Positions 61,490 to 64,000 of a stretch of DNA of 64,000 bases are shown piece after piece (positions within the stretch are counted from its first letter, which is position 1; every line of letters starts with the position of its first letter). The translations under genes and the position numbers were made by a program. The notes beneath the pieces were generated by a model that had not been told where the DNA came from, searched no databases, and was given only the letters and a program-made list of their open reading frames with translations. The stretch comes from Misgurnus anguillicaudatus (Eukaryota; Chordata; Actinopteri; Cypriniformes; Cobitidae). The stretch lies in contig NC_073354.2 of NCBI RefSeq assembly GCF_027580225.2, positions 32,838,501-32,902,500 on the forward strand, in the 5' to 3' direction.

Positions 61490-61960
61490 ACCAGTTTGAC
61501 CAGGCTGAAAGCTTTGCCAGCTTGGCTAAGCTGGTTGGCTGGTCTTAAGCCCGGGATACACTGCAGGATTTTTGCACTCTTATAAGATCGTACCTTATCA
61601 CACTGTGCGACATGGATCGTTTAAACTTTGGTACGACAAGCATGTAGACTGTACGATAATGGCACTGAGGCTTCGGCAGTTGCGTCACACGTTGGCGCAA
61701 CGGCACCAGCATGCGCTACTGGTAAACCTTTGGACACAAGACCAGGAAAACGGCCGCCTTTGAACCTCTCTCACTGTATGACATAGTACCATCGATGAAG
61801 AGCCACGATCACAGAAATCGCGACGATTGTTTCACGATAGCAATCTTTCATCTGGGACAGCCAATAATCGTGCAGTGTATCCTGGGCTTCAACTGGTTTA
61901 AGATTGAAATAGCTGATTTAAGCTGGTTTGTCAGCCTGGTCCAGCTGGTCGGAGAAGGCA
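61490..61960. mobile_element. CCAGCTGGTC-type repeat with nested MITE
   Basis: Repeated GCTGGTTGGCTGGTC and AGCCTGGTCCAGCTGGTC motifs lie on both sides. Between them, AGCCCGGGATACACTGCAGG (61549) and CTGCAGTGTATCCTGGGCT-like sequence (to 61888) are the inverted ends of a later insertion. Confidence 0.6.
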
Positions 61961-64000
61961 GGTGATTCTCATGAAATCCAGATTTAGGTGGTGTCCAGCA
62001 TCAGAATTTTTAAAAAGCCCTTAAAGCCAATTTTTTTTTGCACATAAGATTAAGGTCTGACTATAAACATTATTTTTAGAGGATTTAAAAATATTTCCTA
62101 TAGAATTATTTACATTTTTTAGATTATCATTATCAAAAATTATCATTACCGCAACATGATATTACATTAAATATATGCATTTACAAGGTCATGTTTCGGT
62201 AATGAGAACTACAAAGTTGTCTAGGTACTAGTACAAATAAAATTTAAACTTTTATCTGGAGAGAAAAAAATAAGAACTGCTTACCTGGTAGCCATCTTGA
62301 ATGTCCCTTCCAACAATTTTTTTCTGAAAATGTTTGTTCATTGAGGGCTTAAACAATGATTGAAAATTGTTGGGGAGGATGAGAAAATTGGTCTTGGACA
62401 CATTTATATTGCTTATTATTGCCTCTACATTTACCACATGTTTCTTTACATGTACTGAAGCTTTTTATTTTTTAATTATAAATATTTCCATGTCAAAGAA
62501 CTCAAATCCAGTCATGGACACGTTGCGGCAATGAAAATTTTCCCCTTAAATGTGGAAAAAAAAAATATTTGTATGATGTCATTTGATATCATCTGCAAAA
62601 TAGTACATGAGATGTTTGTAACTCTATGCTTCTTTTTTTGATAGCATTTACTTTTTTTATCAAAATGTTTCATGATACCTCATAAATCTAATTTCGCGAG
62701 AATCACCCAGATTTGTAAATTCAGTGTTTATATTCGGTACCATTGTTTTAAATGCATTAGATCTTCACTATTTATATACTACTGTAAATATATTAGGTTT
62801 TGTTTTTCTACTGTACAGTGTACCTCAAATAGCAGCTAACTGTTGTAAATGTTAGCTTAGGATTGTAGTTTAACCATTTTTAATAACTTTCCCAACATTG
62901 GGATTTATTCCCGCCCCCCTTTTGTTGTATATACACCCTTTGAGGTGGATCGGATAATATCACACCACATAAAGTTACATAATCTTTACAAAGCCAGAGC
63001 AACAAAGAGACGGTAGGTTACCTTGTTGTTTATAAGGTTTATGACGTATATGATTTTCATGTAGAATTTTCTTTCTACGCGTACGCGTTTACTACATTCT
63101 CTGCATAGTTTTTAACATTTTACTAGTATGTATTTAGACTTCTTTTTGATGTGTATTATTAATAGAGATGCAGATTACTCTTTCTATTATTGAACGGAGA
63201 TGTGCGATGTCTATTTGGTTACCCCTATAAACTCATGTTTTAATGCCACCAGTCTTTGGATGTTTTATGGGGGGGTATTTTAAAATGTTTATACAAACAC
63301 TTTCATTTCTAAATGTATGTTTTTCAAGCTGGTTTACATTTTTGGTTTGCTAACTGGCATGACTTCAATCATTTTTGGTGCTTATGTTCTTCTGTTGATT
63401 CATATTTTCTTACATTTGTGGTTGAATCATAAATGTTAACTTGACATTTCGGAGTGGTGTTCGTGTTACTGGTGTGTTTGAATTGAAGTTCATGTTTGTG
63501 TGGCGGTGTAATGTAATGTGAGGTGATGGTCTGTGGTTGGCGTTGGCTTTATTTAACAGGGTGGAATAAAAGACATTGCTGCATTTCTCGGGCAGATTCT
63601 GTTACTGGGTTTCTGGTCAAATTACTTCCCGTCAGCATCCCTTATTCTCACATATTTAATGCATATAAAAACAGTTTATGAGCTCATTTAACAGTCAAAT
63701 CGGGGTGATACCCAAACCTGGGATAGGAAAATACTGTTTATCAGATTGGGTGGAGTGTTCATCTTACACAAGGTGAATAAGTTATTTTTTTGTTTCAGCT
63801 TCCAAAGGAAGTGAATTTGATTTAAATATTTTAAAGATATTTAAGTGAAGAGTTCTTACTTATAACCTGATTCAGACCTTTGATGATGTGCATGGCTTTT
63901 TATATAGAGAAAGCTGAATACACCGCAGACCTCCGGGCATTTTGGGTGGGTTGAGTGAAGTTGAAGACTTGGGTGGCATGTGATTCAGTAAATCATTTTT
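61961..64000. other. intron 22, right end of window
   Basis: AT-rich with no paired repeat ends, RNA genes or supported exons. A TATATA motif near 62,930 followed by a GTAGGT step at 63013 is noted but not called. Confidence 0.4.

Noticed and set aside
62920..63018. TATATA motif followed by a GTAGGT donor-like step
   Set aside because: No open frame with an ATG, AT-rich surroundings; such motifs are expected by chance here.
1..64000. CRISPR arrays, operons, ribosomal or tRNA genes
   Set aside because: The spliced gene and vertebrate-type transposons show nuclear fish DNA; no regular spacer array or tRNA-like cloverleaf was recognised.
1..64000. Long terminal repeat or endogenous retroviral elements
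   Set aside because: No paired long direct repeats with TG...CA ends and no reverse transcriptase or gag-like frames were seen.

Overview
The window is teleost nuclear DNA, most likely from a cypriniform (carp- or zebrafish-like) fish. It holds the middle of one large multi-exon gene on the + strand, afadin (afdn, formerly mllt4/AF-6). I identified it by reading spliced exons against remembered vertebrate afadin protein; no database was searched. Twenty-two coding exons lie between 5,454 and 46,098. Their phases join without conflict into 2,907 nt (969 codons). Exon 1 lies left of the window. The rest of the PDZ domain and the C-terminal actin-binding half lie to its right.

Layout: 1-5,453 is the end of intron 1. 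Exons 1-2 (window numbering) carry Ras-association domain 1 and exon 3 a Lys-rich linker. Exons 5-7 carry Ras-association domain 2, exons 9-10 the forkhead-associated domain, exons 11-13 a Ser/Thr-rich linker, exons 14-20 the dilute (DIL) region, exon 21 a linker and exon 22 the first strands of the PDZ domain. From 46,099 to 64,000 there is only intron, apart from a candidate alternative promoter and first exon near 52,336.

In family terms, afadin is an adherens-junction scaffold. Its RA domains bind Rap1/Ras GTPases, its PDZ domain binds nectin C-termini and its C-terminus binds F-actin. The window encodes the regulatory and folding half of that chain.

The introns are dense with non-autonomous DNA transposons. 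Several are hAT-type elements whose 8-bp target-site duplications (TSDs) can be read directly (725-1349, 26776-27216, 40254-40532) or nearly so (33072-33474, 49152-49725, 54327-54517). Others are TTAA-flanked palindromic elements, some sharing a single TTAA with a neighbour. There are also five foldback miniature inverted-repeat elements (MITEs) of one style, four direct copies of a composite element and several nested insertions. No intact transposase was found; only BED and THAP zinc-finger fragments remain.

The points most worth checking are a 21-nt in-frame microexon in the DIL region, a phase-compatible alternative first exon that would replace the first half of the PDZ domain, three in-frame tandem (NAGNAG) acceptors, and a duplicated splice-junction motif with a competing donor that leads to an early stop.
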